From NCBI RefSeq assembly GCF_022878925.1, contig NZ_CP084626.1, positions 682,001 through 746,000 on the forward strand: 64,000 bases of DNA, read 5' to 3'. Origin of the DNA: Caballeronia sp. TF1N1. Its GTDB lineage: Bacteria; Pseudomonadota; Gammaproteobacteria; Burkholderiales; Burkholderiaceae. Below, piece by piece: positions 37,856 through 45,699 of the stretch. The number at the start of each line of letters is the position of its first letter. The stretch's first letter is position 1. The notes beneath the pieces are model-generated. The model ran no database searches. It saw only the letters and a list, made by a program, of their open reading frames with translations, and had not been told where the DNA came from. The position numbers and the translations under genes are program-made.

Positions 37856-39784
37856 CTAGGGTTGGGTGGGCGGCGGCGAGGTCGCGGCGGGTGGCTGTGG
37901 CGGCGGCGTGGGTGCGGGCAGCGCCATCACGGGCGGCGGCGCGGAAGGCGTCGGCACGGGCGGAGGCAGGGTAGGCGCGCTGCTCGCGCCGCTTGGCGGA
38001 ACGCGCACGCTTGCGTTCGGTCCGACCGGGTCGCGCTCCGTCGAAATGCGCGTCTCCGTGCCCGAATCGAAGGACACGACGTTGCCCGCCGGCATGGCCT
38101 GATTGCGCACGATGCGCGGCGTCAGCATCAGCACGAGCTCCGTCTGATGCTGGTCGTTCGCGCGCGTGCCGAAGATCCGGTCCAGCAGCGGAATGCGACT
38201 CAGGCCTGGCAAACCGGAGCCGGACGCGCGCTCGTTGCGCTGCAGGAGACCCGCGAGCAGCTGCGTTTCGTTGTTGCGCACGCTCATCACCGTTTCGGCC
38301 GTGCGAGTGCCGATCTGATAGGCGACCAGTCCCGTCGTCGTCGTGATCGTGTCGGTAACGTTCGACACTTCCATGCGCAACTTCACCTGCACTTCGTCCG
38401 AGTTGACGATCACGGGCGCAACTTCCAGCGTGAGGCCCACGTCCTGATAGTTGATGCTCTCGGAGCTGAAGTTGCTGGAGAGCGTCGTCGTGACCACGGG
38501 CAGACGGTCGCCGATCAGCACCTTCGCCTTCTCGCGGTTTCTCACGCGGATGCTCGGGTTCGCAAGCGTCTTGGTCTTGCCCTGGTTCTGCAGCATGTCG
38601 ATACCGACCGGCCCGATCCTCACGAGCACGTCGCTGCTGTTCAGGTTGCGCAGTTGCTGCAAGGTCAGCGTGCCCGGCGCGCGGGTCGAGGCATCGGAAT
38701 TGGTCCCGTCCGGCATGAGCGCGAACTCGATACGATTCGGATAGGAAATGCCCATCTGCAGCAGATCGGATGACGATACTTCGAGAATCTGCGCGTCGAT
38801 GACGACTTCCGCGGGCGTCACGTCGAGCGCGCGGATGATCCGCTCCGCGACCTTGATGGTGTCCGGCGCGTCGCGCATGATGATCGCGTTGGTGCGTTCG
38901 TCGAGCACGGCATCGCGCGTCTTGACCATCTGCTTGACCGCCGCGAGCACCTGCGCCGCCTGCGAGTTCTGCAGATAGAACGTGCGCACGACGAGGTCCT
39001 TGTATTCCGTTTCCTTGTCGGGCCGCTTCGGGTAGATCAGGATCGAGTTGCCGCTCACCACCTTGCTCGCGAGCTGGTTCGCCTGCAGGACCATCGTCAT
39101 CACTTGCTTGACGGGCGTGTTGCTCGCGAAGATGGTCGTCGGCGCGGCGGCCTGCACTTCGCGGTCGAAGGTGAAGTTCAGTCCGGTAATGTTCGACATC
39201 AGCTCGAAGATACTGATAAGCGGCTGATCCCGGAACTGCACCGTGATCGGCTGATTGAGGTCCTTGTTGAGCTTCGGTTCGAGGTCTTGTCCCTTGGGCG
39301 CGAGCAGCAGGTCGCGCAGACGGATGGCGCGCGCGTTGTCGGGCTGCTTCGAGAGCACGTCGTTGAGAATCGCCATCGCCTGGTCCGGTTGATCCTGATA
39401 GATCGTTTCGGCGTATTGCACGGCGGTGTCGATGGGCGCCTGCTTCTCGATCCACGCAATCATCTCGCGCGGCCCGTCGTCGCCGGGCGCGGCGGCCTGA
39501 GCCTTCTTCGCCCACGCGATCGCCTGGGCCGAATCGCCCGCGCGATACGCGACACTTGCCCGCTGCAAGTACTCCAACGAAACCTTGCGACGCAGGCTCA
39601 CATACCAGTTGTAGATTTCCAGGTCGTCGGGATACTGCGCGCTCTGCTGCGCGAGCAATTCGAGCTGCGCGTCGGGCGGCATGGTCCCCAGACGGTTCTG
39701 CAGATCCTTGCGATGCATCTCGCCCGCGCACGCCGTCAATAGCGGAATCAGGACCCAGACCGTAATGTCTTTGAGCCGGCTCAT
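37856..39784 (-). CDS. Lipoprotein secretin (GspD/MshL-like outer membrane channel)
   Basis: A 642-residue outer membrane secretin. The lipobox LLTAC gives Cys19. An unusual helical, TPR-like N-terminal part (about 25-165, with Tyr/Ala repeats such as RASVAYRAGDSAQAIAWAKK) precedes the N0 domain (PITVQFRDQPLISIFELMS) and N1 domain (VVRTFYLQNSQAAQVLAAVK). The C-terminal secretin domain holds VGLTLEVAPVIV and LPGLSRIPLLDRIFGT and ends with LVLMLTPRIVR. It finishes in a roughly 70-residue Pro-rich tail. Its start overlaps the upstream gene's stop (ATGA). The TPR-like front end and gene order resemble MshL of MSHA pili rather than standard GspD. Confidence 0.92.
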   Translation of the reverse strand: MSRLKDITVWVLIPLLTACAGEMHRKDLQNRLGTMPPDAQLELLAQQSAQYPDDLEIYNWYVSLRRKVSLEYLQRASVAYRAGDSAQAIAWAKKAQAAAPGDDGPREMIAWIEKQAPIDTAVQYAETIYQDQPDQAMAILNDVLSKQPDNARAIRLRDLLLAPKGQDLEPKLNKDLNQPITVQFRDQPLISIFELMSNITGLNFTFDREVQAAAPTTIFASNTPVKQVMTMVLQANQLASKVVSGNSILIYPKRPDKETEYKDLVVRTFYLQNSQAAQVLAAVKQMVKTRDAVLDERTNAIIMRDAPDTIKVAERIIRALDVTPAEVVIDAQILEVSSSDLLQMGISYPNRIEFALMPDGTNSDASTRAPGTLTLQQLRNLNSSDVLVRIGPVGIDMLQNQGKTKTLANPSIRVRNREKAKVLIGDRLPVVTTTLSSNFSSESINYQDVGLTLEVAPVIVNSDEVQVKLRMEVSNVTDTITTTTGLVAYQIGTRTAETVMSVRNNETQLLAGLLQRNERASGSGLPGLSRIPLLDRIFGTRANDQHQTELVLMLTPRIVRNQAMPAGNVVSFDSGTETRISTERDPVGPNASVRVPPSGASSAPTLPPPVPTPSAPPPVMALPAPTPPPQPPAATSPPPTQP

Positions 39785-40323
39785 TTCAGTTCTCCGAGCG
39801 ACAGCGTTTGTCGGCGCTTCAACGGCAAGTACATGAACCTCACTTCTTTACGGTTGATGTCCTCGATCTTGTAGGCGTTGAGAAGCACATCGCCCTTACG
39901 CAGGAAACCCGTTTTCTTGCAGTTGATGCAAAGCGGGAACTCGCGTCCGGTGCCGCTCAGAACGACGTAGAAGATGCCTTGCTGGTCCAGCCACAGCGAA
40001 CGGACGACAAAAGGCAAGGGCGGCAAGGGCGGCGGTGGCGGCGGCTTGATGGATTCGGGCGGCGGAGGGGGCGGCGGTGGCGGCTGCCAGTTCTGCATGG
40101 GGAAGATGTTCACGGCGGCAACGCGGGTATCCGGCGCGGCGTTGGCTTGCGGCGCACTTGCCGGTGCAGGCGCGCTCGCTCGTGAAACTCGCTCCTTCGT
40201 GGCCACCGTCGGAGGACGATCCGCCTCGTCGTCGGGCGCCCCGCGAAACCATACGAACAAGATCAAGCCGAGCGTCACGACGAGCAGCCCGCTTATCGGC
40301 CACGAGATTCTCAGGGTTCGCAT
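39781..40323 (-). CDS. PilP/GspC/MshK-like inner membrane clamp protein
   Basis: A 180-residue protein with a single N-terminal transmembrane segment (WPISGLLVVTLGLILFVWF) and a Pro-rich periplasmic stretch (poly-Pro blocks at about residues 80-100). A C-terminal small beta domain contains FPLCINCKKTGFLRKGDVLL and IEDINRKEVRFMYLPLKR, the type of domain that contacts the secretin N0 region in PilP, MshK and GspC. A CxxC pair is unusual here. ATG 40323 lies 11 nt after the upstream stop; the 3-prime end overlaps the secretin start by 4 nt. Assignment rests on size, topology and position. Confidence 0.7.
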   Translation of the reverse strand: MRTLRISWPISGLLVVTLGLILFVWFRGAPDDEADRPPTVATKERVSRASAPAPASAPQANAAPDTRVAAVNIFPMQNWQPPPPPPPPPESIKPPPPPPLPPLPFVVRSLWLDQQGIFYVVLSGTGREFPLCINCKKTGFLRKGDVLLNAYKIEDINRKEVRFMYLPLKRRQTLSLGELK

Positions 40324-40334
40324 ATCGAGCGGCT

Positions 40335-40856
40335 TCACTTGGCCGCCTCCACGACGAACGAACATTGCAGGCGAATTTCGAGATCGGTCACGCCGATATT
40401 CGGCCGCGACAGCGTGAGCCGCTCGCAGCGAATGCCCGGCAAGGTCCGCAACTCGGAGAAGAAAGTACGAAATTGCAGATACTGACTCGAAAACGACGTC
40501 TCGACGACAAAGCGGCGGGAGGGCGAATCCTTGTCCTGCGCGGCCATCTGATACGTGATTTGCGGCATCGAGATACCGTTCTTCGCGGCGATCGCGTGCA
40601 GGCTGTGCAGGAAAACGAAGTAACGCTGCTCCGGACTCGTCGGCGCCACGGCTTCATCCGGCATGGGCGGCGGCGGTTGTTTCAGCTTCGCGGTGCGCGC
40701 ATCGAGATCGAGCTCGCGTGCGGCGATGTCGTTGCGAAGCGGCAGGATCTCGACCAGCGCGATGATCGCCGCGCTGCTCAGGAGCAGTAGCGCAAAGAGC
40801 CCGAAGGTGCCGAGCCGCCACTGCGCGCGGCGCAGTTCCCAAAGCCAGCGGCTCAT
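40335..40856 (-). CDS. PilO/GspM/MshJ-like inner membrane assembly protein
   Basis: A 173-residue bitopic protein: MSRWLWELRRAQWRLGTFGLFALLLL gives a short cytoplasmic end and one transmembrane helix. A coiled-coil-like stretch follows, then a ferredoxin-like periplasmic domain with FVVETSFSSQYLQFRTFFSELR, the typical PilO/GspM pattern, and ending LEIRLQCSFVVEAAK. Its start overlaps the PilN-like gene stop by 4 nt (ATGA). Confidence 0.75.
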   Translation of the reverse strand: MSRWLWELRRAQWRLGTFGLFALLLLSSAAIIALVEILPLRNDIAARELDLDARTAKLKQPPPPMPDEAVAPTSPEQRYFVFLHSLHAIAAKNGISMPQITYQMAAQDKDSPSRRFVVETSFSSQYLQFRTFFSELRTLPGIRCERLTLSRPNIGVTDLEIRLQCSFVVEAAK

Positions 40857-41434
40857 CTGGAACCTCCGGCGGAAGACGCGGCCACATCCGGCGCCGACGC
40901 GCCCGTTGCCGCCTGCGTCGCGAACGGGCGCCACGTCACCTGAAGCGCGGTTTCCACGGTTTTGACGGGCGGCCCCGGCTTCTCGCTCTGCCGCTTGATC
41001 GAGACGCTTTCGGCGGCGGGCTGCGCCTGCAGCCAGTCCGCATAGGAGATCGCTTCCTGCGCCGAGCGCGTCTCGAACTGCATGTTGATGGTGCGCGATG
41101 CGGTCACGATATCGAGCGAGAGCATCGCGATATTCGGTTGCCAACCGCCTTCGATCAGACTGCGCGCCGGTTCCGCCGCATAGCGCTGCTGCGCCATCAA
41201 GGCGTCCGCGCGGGGATTGCGCGTGCCGCGATGCGCTCGGCCAATGCGCTCGAAGCGTTTCTCCTCCTGCGCGACCGACGCTTCACGTTCATCGAGCGCG
41301 GCGCCTTGCTCCTTGAGCTTGTCGCGATACTGCATCGTCACGAACAGCACGACGACGCCGAGGGCGAGCGCAATCAGCCCGGTCGCCACGCCCGGACGAT
41401 TGGCCCGATGCAGGTCGATGGCGGGCGCTTTCAT
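40853..41434 (-). CDS. PilN-like inner membrane assembly protein
   Basis: A 193-residue bitopic protein: MKAPAIDLHRANRPG (a PilN-like start with the PilM-contacting motif position), a transmembrane helix VATGLIALALGVVVLFVTM, a charged coiled coil (QYRDKLKEQGAALDEREASV), and a periplasmic domain with SLDIVTASRTINMQFETRSAQEA. The C-terminus is Ala/Ser-rich. It overlaps both neighbours by 4 nt. The pair with the soluble PilM-like gene resembles MshI/MshI2 or split GspL. Confidence 0.75.
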   Translation of the reverse strand: MKAPAIDLHRANRPGVATGLIALALGVVVLFVTMQYRDKLKEQGAALDEREASVAQEEKRFERIGRAHRGTRNPRADALMAQQRYAAEPARSLIEGGWQPNIAMLSLDIVTASRTINMQFETRSAQEAISYADWLQAQPAAESVSIKRQSEKPGPPVKTVETALQVTWRPFATQAATGASAPDVAASSAGGSR

Positions 41435-42258
41435 GGCGAAGCCTCCCATGGCGCGGCAAGCCATTCGACGAGCGTTGCATCCGCGACCCAGCGATCGGCT
41501 GCGCCCGGCCCGATGGCGTAACAGCGCTCGGGCGGCTCGGTGGCGGCGAGCACGAAGGCGTCGCGCAGCACGTCGTCGAGCGGGCCCGCCACCGGCAGCG
41601 CGATGAAGCCGCTCCAGCCGCCGCCGCGCCGCAAGCCGATATGCGCGATGGCCGCGCCGCTTGCCGCCTGCTCCAGTTCCACGACGGCGATGTTGCCGTC
41701 GCGAATGTGCCGCGCATGCTTTTGCATGGCGAAGGTAAAGCCCGGCTCGATACCGAGCAATTGCAGTCGTCGCGTCTTGCATAAGCGCTCGATGCCCGCG
41801 CACAGCGCCTCGGGCATCGCGGCGGCGAGGCGGCCTTGTTGCCACGCGCCATCGGTGACGGCGTAGCGCCACGGCTCGGCGCCCGCGCCCGCGCCCGCCT
41901 GCGCGGCCTGCATGCGCGCCATCGACACCCATTGCTCCGGCTTGGGATGCGGCCGCCACGGCAACGCGTAATAGCGCACGAACGGCGCGCCGACGACCAC
42001 GCGCAGGCCGTGCAGCCCAGGTCGCGCGGGCTTCGGCGCGAGCGCCTCGATGGCCTTGAGCGCGGCCGCCGTGTCGCCCGGCGTCGTAAGGGCTTCGGTA
42101 TTCACGTTGCTCGCGACGCCGGACTCTCGCACCCGTTCGCCATCGACCCATAGCGTCACGCGCGGCATGAAAGCGCCCGCGCGGGCCGGTCCCGTGCGCC
42201 TCGAAGGGCGCTTCGCGACGGCGCTCATCGCTCCGACCAGATCCGACCAACGTGACAT
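41431..42258 (-). CDS. PilM/GspL-cytoplasmic-domain-like protein
   Basis: A 275-residue soluble protein with no membrane segment. Its position immediately before the PilN-like gene, and weak actin-like features such as VVVGAPFVRYYALPW and a central segment LLGIEPGFTFAMQ, suggest a cytoplasmic scaffold like PilM or the detached GspL cytoplasmic domain, linking the GspE ATPase to the membrane proteins. Sequence similarity by eye is weak, so the role is largely inferred from context. It starts 12 nt after the gspE stop. Confidence 0.6.
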   Translation of the reverse strand: MSRWSDLVGAMSAVAKRPSRRTGPARAGAFMPRVTLWVDGERVRESGVASNVNTEALTTPGDTAAALKAIEALAPKPARPGLHGLRVVVGAPFVRYYALPWRPHPKPEQWVSMARMQAAQAGAGAGAEPWRYAVTDGAWQQGRLAAAMPEALCAGIERLCKTRRLQLLGIEPGFTFAMQKHARHIRDGNIAVVELEQAASGAAIAHIGLRRGGGWSGFIALPVAGPLDDVLRDAFVLAATEPPERCYAIGPGAADRWVADATLVEWLAAPWEASP

Positions 42259-42270
42259 GTTCCGTCTCCG

Positions 42271-43935
42271 CTATGCCGGTTCGACGATCGTGACGCGGTT
42301 GACTTCCGCGAGCGTCGTGCGGCCATCCGCGACCGCGCGCAGGGCGATCTGGCGAATCGGCACGAAACCGCTTCGATTCGCGAGTTGCTTCAGTTCGATC
42401 AACGGCCGCCGTTCCACGAAGCACTGCTTGATCGCGTCGTTCATGCGCAGCACTTCCGCAATCGGCTGACGCCCGAGATAGCCCGTCCGGCGACATGCCT
42501 CGCAGCCCGCGCCACGGCGAAAGCGCCAATGCGCGACCTGCTCGCGCGTGAGCGCCGAGGCAAGCAGCGTGGCGTCGTCGGGCACCTCGTCGTCGCGCAC
42601 GCAATGCGGACAGTTCTTGCGCATGAGCCGTTGCGCGACGGCGCCGAGCAGCGCATCGACGAAGCTGTGCATGTCGACGCCCATGTGAAGGAAGCGATCC
42701 AGCACGGAGAACACGTTGTTCGCGTGCACCGAGGTCAGGACCAGATGTCCCGTGAGCGCGGCCTGCACGGCGATGCCAGCGGTTTCGCCGTCGCGGATCT
42801 CGCCCACGAGAATCTTGTCGGGATCGTGCCGCAAGATCGAACGCAGGCCGCGCGCGAAGGTGAGTCCTTTCTTGTCGTTGATCGGAATCTGCAGCACGCC
42901 CGCGAGTTCGTATTCGACGGGGTCCTCGATCGTGATGATCTTCTCGTCGCCCGTGTTGATTTCGGTGAGCGTGGCGTAGAGCGTGGTCGACTTGCCCGAA
43001 CCAGTCGGGCCCGTCACGAGCAACAGGCCGTAGGGCTCGCGCGCGATCGAGCGAATCGACGCTACCGTGTCCGGGTCGTGTCCGAGTCCGTCCAGACGCA
43101 GCGTCGTGCTGTTTGCATCGCCGCGCTGCTTGTCGAGCACGCGCAGCACCGCGTCCTCGCCGTGAATCGACGGCATGATCGACACACGAAAATCGATCTC
43201 GCGCTGATTGATGAACGCCTTGAAGCGGCCGTCTTGCGGAATGCGCCGCTCGCCGATATCGAGCTCCGCCATGACCTTGAGCCGCGAGAGCACTTGCTCC
43301 GCGACATCGGTGCCGGGCGCGGACGCCGTTTCCTGCAGCACGCCGTCGATGCGGTATTTGATGACGAGACCCGTCGCGGTGCTCTCGATATGGATGTCCG
43401 AGGCGCGCGCCCTGAGCGCGTCGTACAGCGACGAATTCACGAGCCGGATGACGGGATGCACGTCCGCCGAAAGCGTGGCGAGCGTGATCTCCACGCCCGC
43501 CGCGGCGGCGTTGCCGGTCTTGCTGTCGACATTGACCTGCGTGAGCGCCTGATGCGCGGACTCGTGCAGCGCGAGGTACGCCATGAGCTCGCCCGGCACG
43601 CAAAAGGCGAACGCGAATGGCTTCTTAACGCGCTGCATCGCCCAGGCACGCAGCGGCGGATCGAAAGGATCGGCAAGCACGAACCACAGACGCGCGTCGC
43701 TGTCGGCGGCAAGCAAACAGCGGCGCGACATGGCTTCGCCGAACGGCAGGAGGTCGAAGCGCGGTTCGAGCGTTTCGAGCGCGGTGGCGTCGAAGCCGCG
43801 CAGGCCGATGGTCTGCGTGACCTTCTTCAGATAGTCGGCGCCGTCGTGTTCCGCTTCGTCCCAGAGCTGCTGCTGCTTCGGGCGCGGGTCGCGCACGGGG
43901 TTCGCCTTCGCGGGCGTATCGGTGGTCTGTTCCAT
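42271..43935 (-). CDS. gspE: Type II secretion / type IV pilus assembly ATPase (GspE/PilB family)
   Basis: A 554-residue hexameric ATPase that powers pseudopilus assembly. It has an N-terminal N1-type domain (about 1-150), then the core: Asp box region EDPVEYELAGVLQIPIND, Walker A GPTGSGKSTTLYATL, Walker B IRDGETAGIAVQAALTGHLV and the His box LTSVHANNVF. The zinc-binding tetracysteine is formed by NCPHC and GCEAC, characteristic of assembly (not retraction) ATPases. It lies 3 nt downstream of gspF. Identity as the assembly ATPase is very secure; GspE versus PilB/MshE subtype is not. Confidence 0.95.
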   Translation of the reverse strand: MEQTTDTPAKANPVRDPRPKQQQLWDEAEHDGADYLKKVTQTIGLRGFDATALETLEPRFDLLPFGEAMSRRCLLAADSDARLWFVLADPFDPPLRAWAMQRVKKPFAFAFCVPGELMAYLALHESAHQALTQVNVDSKTGNAAAAGVEITLATLSADVHPVIRLVNSSLYDALRARASDIHIESTATGLVIKYRIDGVLQETASAPGTDVAEQVLSRLKVMAELDIGERRIPQDGRFKAFINQREIDFRVSIMPSIHGEDAVLRVLDKQRGDANSTTLRLDGLGHDPDTVASIRSIAREPYGLLLVTGPTGSGKSTTLYATLTEINTGDEKIITIEDPVEYELAGVLQIPINDKKGLTFARGLRSILRHDPDKILVGEIRDGETAGIAVQAALTGHLVLTSVHANNVFSVLDRFLHMGVDMHSFVDALLGAVAQRLMRKNCPHCVRDDEVPDDATLLASALTREQVAHWRFRRGAGCEACRRTGYLGRQPIAEVLRMNDAIKQCFVERRPLIELKQLANRSGFVPIRQIALRAVADGRTTLAEVNRVTIVEPA

Positions 43936-43938
43936 GTC

Positions 43939-45144
43939 TTACCCCACGCTTCCGGCCAACTGAAAAATCGGCATATAGAGCAGAAAGATGATCGTCCCGA
44001 CGATGCCGCCCACCACCAGCATCAGCACCGGCTCGACCACGCGCATCAGCGTGTCGATCGCGCGGTCGAGTTCCTCGTCGCAGAATTCCGCCGAGCGCGT
44101 CACCATGCCGGCCAGCTCGCCGCTCTGCTCGCCGACGCGGATCAGCCGCTCGGCCACCGGCGTCGTGAGATTCGCGGCCGGCAACGCGCCGGACAGCGAC
44201 TTGCCCGCGCGCACTTCGTCCAGCGCGCGCGCAAGCGCGGACTGCATCAGCGAAGGCAGCAATTGCGCGGAAAGTTCGAGCGCCGCGACCATCGACATGC
44301 CGCCCGCGAGCAACAGGCCGAGCGTCCGGTAAAACCGTGTCAGGGCGAAGAGCCGTTGGTAATCCGCGAGCTTGGGCAGGCGCAGCACCGCGCCGAACAA
44401 CCTGCCGCGCACCTTCTCGTTGCGCAGCGCCATGATCGCGCCGGCGAGCGCGGCCACGATGCCCGCGAGCAGCACGCCGCCATGCTCGGCGACGAGGTTG
44501 CCCCAGGCGAGCATCATGCGGGCGGAGAAGGGGATGTCTTTCATCGACGCGAACACCTGGCTGAACTTCGGAATCACGTAGAACGCGAGGAACAGGATGA
44601 TGAACGCGCCCGTGGCGATCACGATGGACGGATACACCATGGCCGACACCACTTTCTTGCGCACCGCCGCGAGCCGCGCGTCGTAGTGGTGATAGCGCTT
44701 GAGCGCCTCGGAGAGATGCGCCGTCTGTTCCGCCGATGCCACGGTCGCGACATACAGCGGCGGGAAATGTTCGGTTTGACGCTCGAGCGCCCGCGACAAC
44801 GGCTCGCCTTCGTAAAGCGCGGTGACGATGCCTTGCAGCACCGTCCGATTGAGGCCTTCCTTGCTTTTGTCGCGCAACGTCTCGACCGTTTCGACGAGAC
44901 TCAGGCCCGCTTCCAGAAGCGCGATCAGTTCCTGCGTAAAGAGCGCGCGCTCGAATACGGGCTTGCGCAACGAGAGACCGCGCGTCTTCTTTTCCACGGG
45001 TGTCGCTTCGATCAGCGACAAACCCATGTCGGCCATGTTCTGCCGAAGCTGCGTTTCGTCCGCTGCATCGAGCTCCAGTTCCTGCTGGCCGCCGTCGGAC
45101 TCGACCCGCACGCGATATCGCATGACTGCCGCCGAATCCATCAT
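43939..45144 (-). CDS. gspF: Inner membrane platform protein (GspF/PilC family)
   Basis: A 401-residue polytopic protein with two GspF repeats. The first starts at FTQELIALLEAGLSLVETVE, the second at FALTRFYRTLGLLLAGGMSM. Transmembrane helices fall in YPSIVIATGAFIILFLAFYV, the segment near GGVLLAGIVAALAGAIMAL, and the C-terminal VLMLVVGGIVGTIIFLLYMP. A short N-terminal beta domain (MRYRVRVESDGGQQELELD) is typical. The start is ATG 45144, overlapping the gspG stop as ATGATG; the next codon (45141) is an alternative. Confidence 0.95.
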   Translation of the reverse strand: MMDSAAVMRYRVRVESDGGQQELELDAADETQLRQNMADMGLSLIEATPVEKKTRGLSLRKPVFERALFTQELIALLEAGLSLVETVETLRDKSKEGLNRTVLQGIVTALYEGEPLSRALERQTEHFPPLYVATVASAEQTAHLSEALKRYHHYDARLAAVRKKVVSAMVYPSIVIATGAFIILFLAFYVIPKFSQVFASMKDIPFSARMMLAWGNLVAEHGGVLLAGIVAALAGAIMALRNEKVRGRLFGAVLRLPKLADYQRLFALTRFYRTLGLLLAGGMSMVAALELSAQLLPSLMQSALARALDEVRAGKSLSGALPAANLTTPVAERLIRVGEQSGELAGMVTRSAEFCDEELDRAIDTLMRVVEPVLMLVVGGIVGTIIFLLYMPIFQLAGSVG

Positions 45145-45626
45145 TTGCCGATGATGTCCGCGTCCTCGCCCGAACCGCCGGGCTTGCCGTCGGCGCCGTA
45201 GGTCATGAGGTCGTAGTCCTTGCCGTTCTCGCCGGGCGAGCGGTAGACGTACGGCTTGCCCCACGGATCGTTCGGAATGGCGCTGCTCATGTACGGACCT
45301 TCCCAGCCCGAGGTGTTGCCGACGTTGCTCATCAACGCCTGAAGTCCGGCGTCGGTGCCGGGAAAGTGGCCGGTGTCCAGACGGTATCGATCGAGCGCGT
45401 CTTCGATACCCTTTATCTGCGTCGCCGCTGTCTTGGAGCGCGCCTTGCCGACTTCACCGAAGAGCTTCGGGCCGACATAGCCCGCCAGGAGCGCGATGAT
45501 GAGCAGCACCACCAGCAACTCGAGCACGGTAAAGCCGCGCCCGCGCCAGCCGAGGTTGTGCCGGGAGAGTTTCGTTTTCGACACAGCGGCCGTCGAGAAC
45601 GCGGCATTCGTCAATCGATCCTGCAT
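45141..45626 (-). CDS. gspG: Major pseudopilin (GspG)
   Basis: A 161-residue major pseudopilin with an unusually long leader (about 31 residues from Met at 45626) ending RGRG, then FTVLELLVVLLIIALLAGYVG with Glu5. The GspG signature DALDRYRLDTGHFPGTDAGL and the C-terminal Ca-loop-like region DPWGKPYVYRSPGENGKDYD are present. The frame continues to an ATG at 45674, but that part overlaps a strong hairpin, so 45626 is preferred. It is the first machine gene after the GH18 chitinase. The locus has no prepilin peptidase gene, so processing must rely on one encoded elsewhere. Confidence 0.93.
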   Translation of the reverse strand: MQDRLTNAAFSTAAVSKTKLSRHNLGWRGRGFTVLELLVVLLIIALLAGYVGPKLFGEVGKARSKTAATQIKGIEDALDRYRLDTGHFPGTDAGLQALMSNVGNTSGWEGPYMSSAIPNDPWGKPYVYRSPGENGKDYDLMTYGADGKPGGSGEDADIIGK

Positions 45627-45658
45627 GGCTGCCCCCGATTCATTGCACTGCGCATCGT

Positions 45659-45687
45659 CTGCGCCCGGCGTCATGCACCGGGCGCAG
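45659..45687 (-). other. Strong hairpin between GH18 chitinase and gspG
   Basis: CTGCGCCCGG (45659-45668) and CCGGGCGCAG (45678-45687), perfect 10-bp arms with a 9-nt loop, starting 13 nt after the chitinase stop. No T run. It could stabilise the chitinase mRNA or partially terminate, setting cargo above machine level. Confidence 0.6.
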
Positions 45688-45699
45688 TCGCGCGGCCGA

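Noticed and set aside
37743..39731. A 662-codon frame on the same strand as the secretin but shifted
   Set aside because: Overlaps the secretin completely, is Arg/Ala-rich, and has no hydrophobic or domain pattern.
42385..45201. A 938-codon open frame antisense to gspE/gspF
   Set aside because: His/Arg/Glu-rich nonsense composition crossing gene boundaries of well-supported genes.
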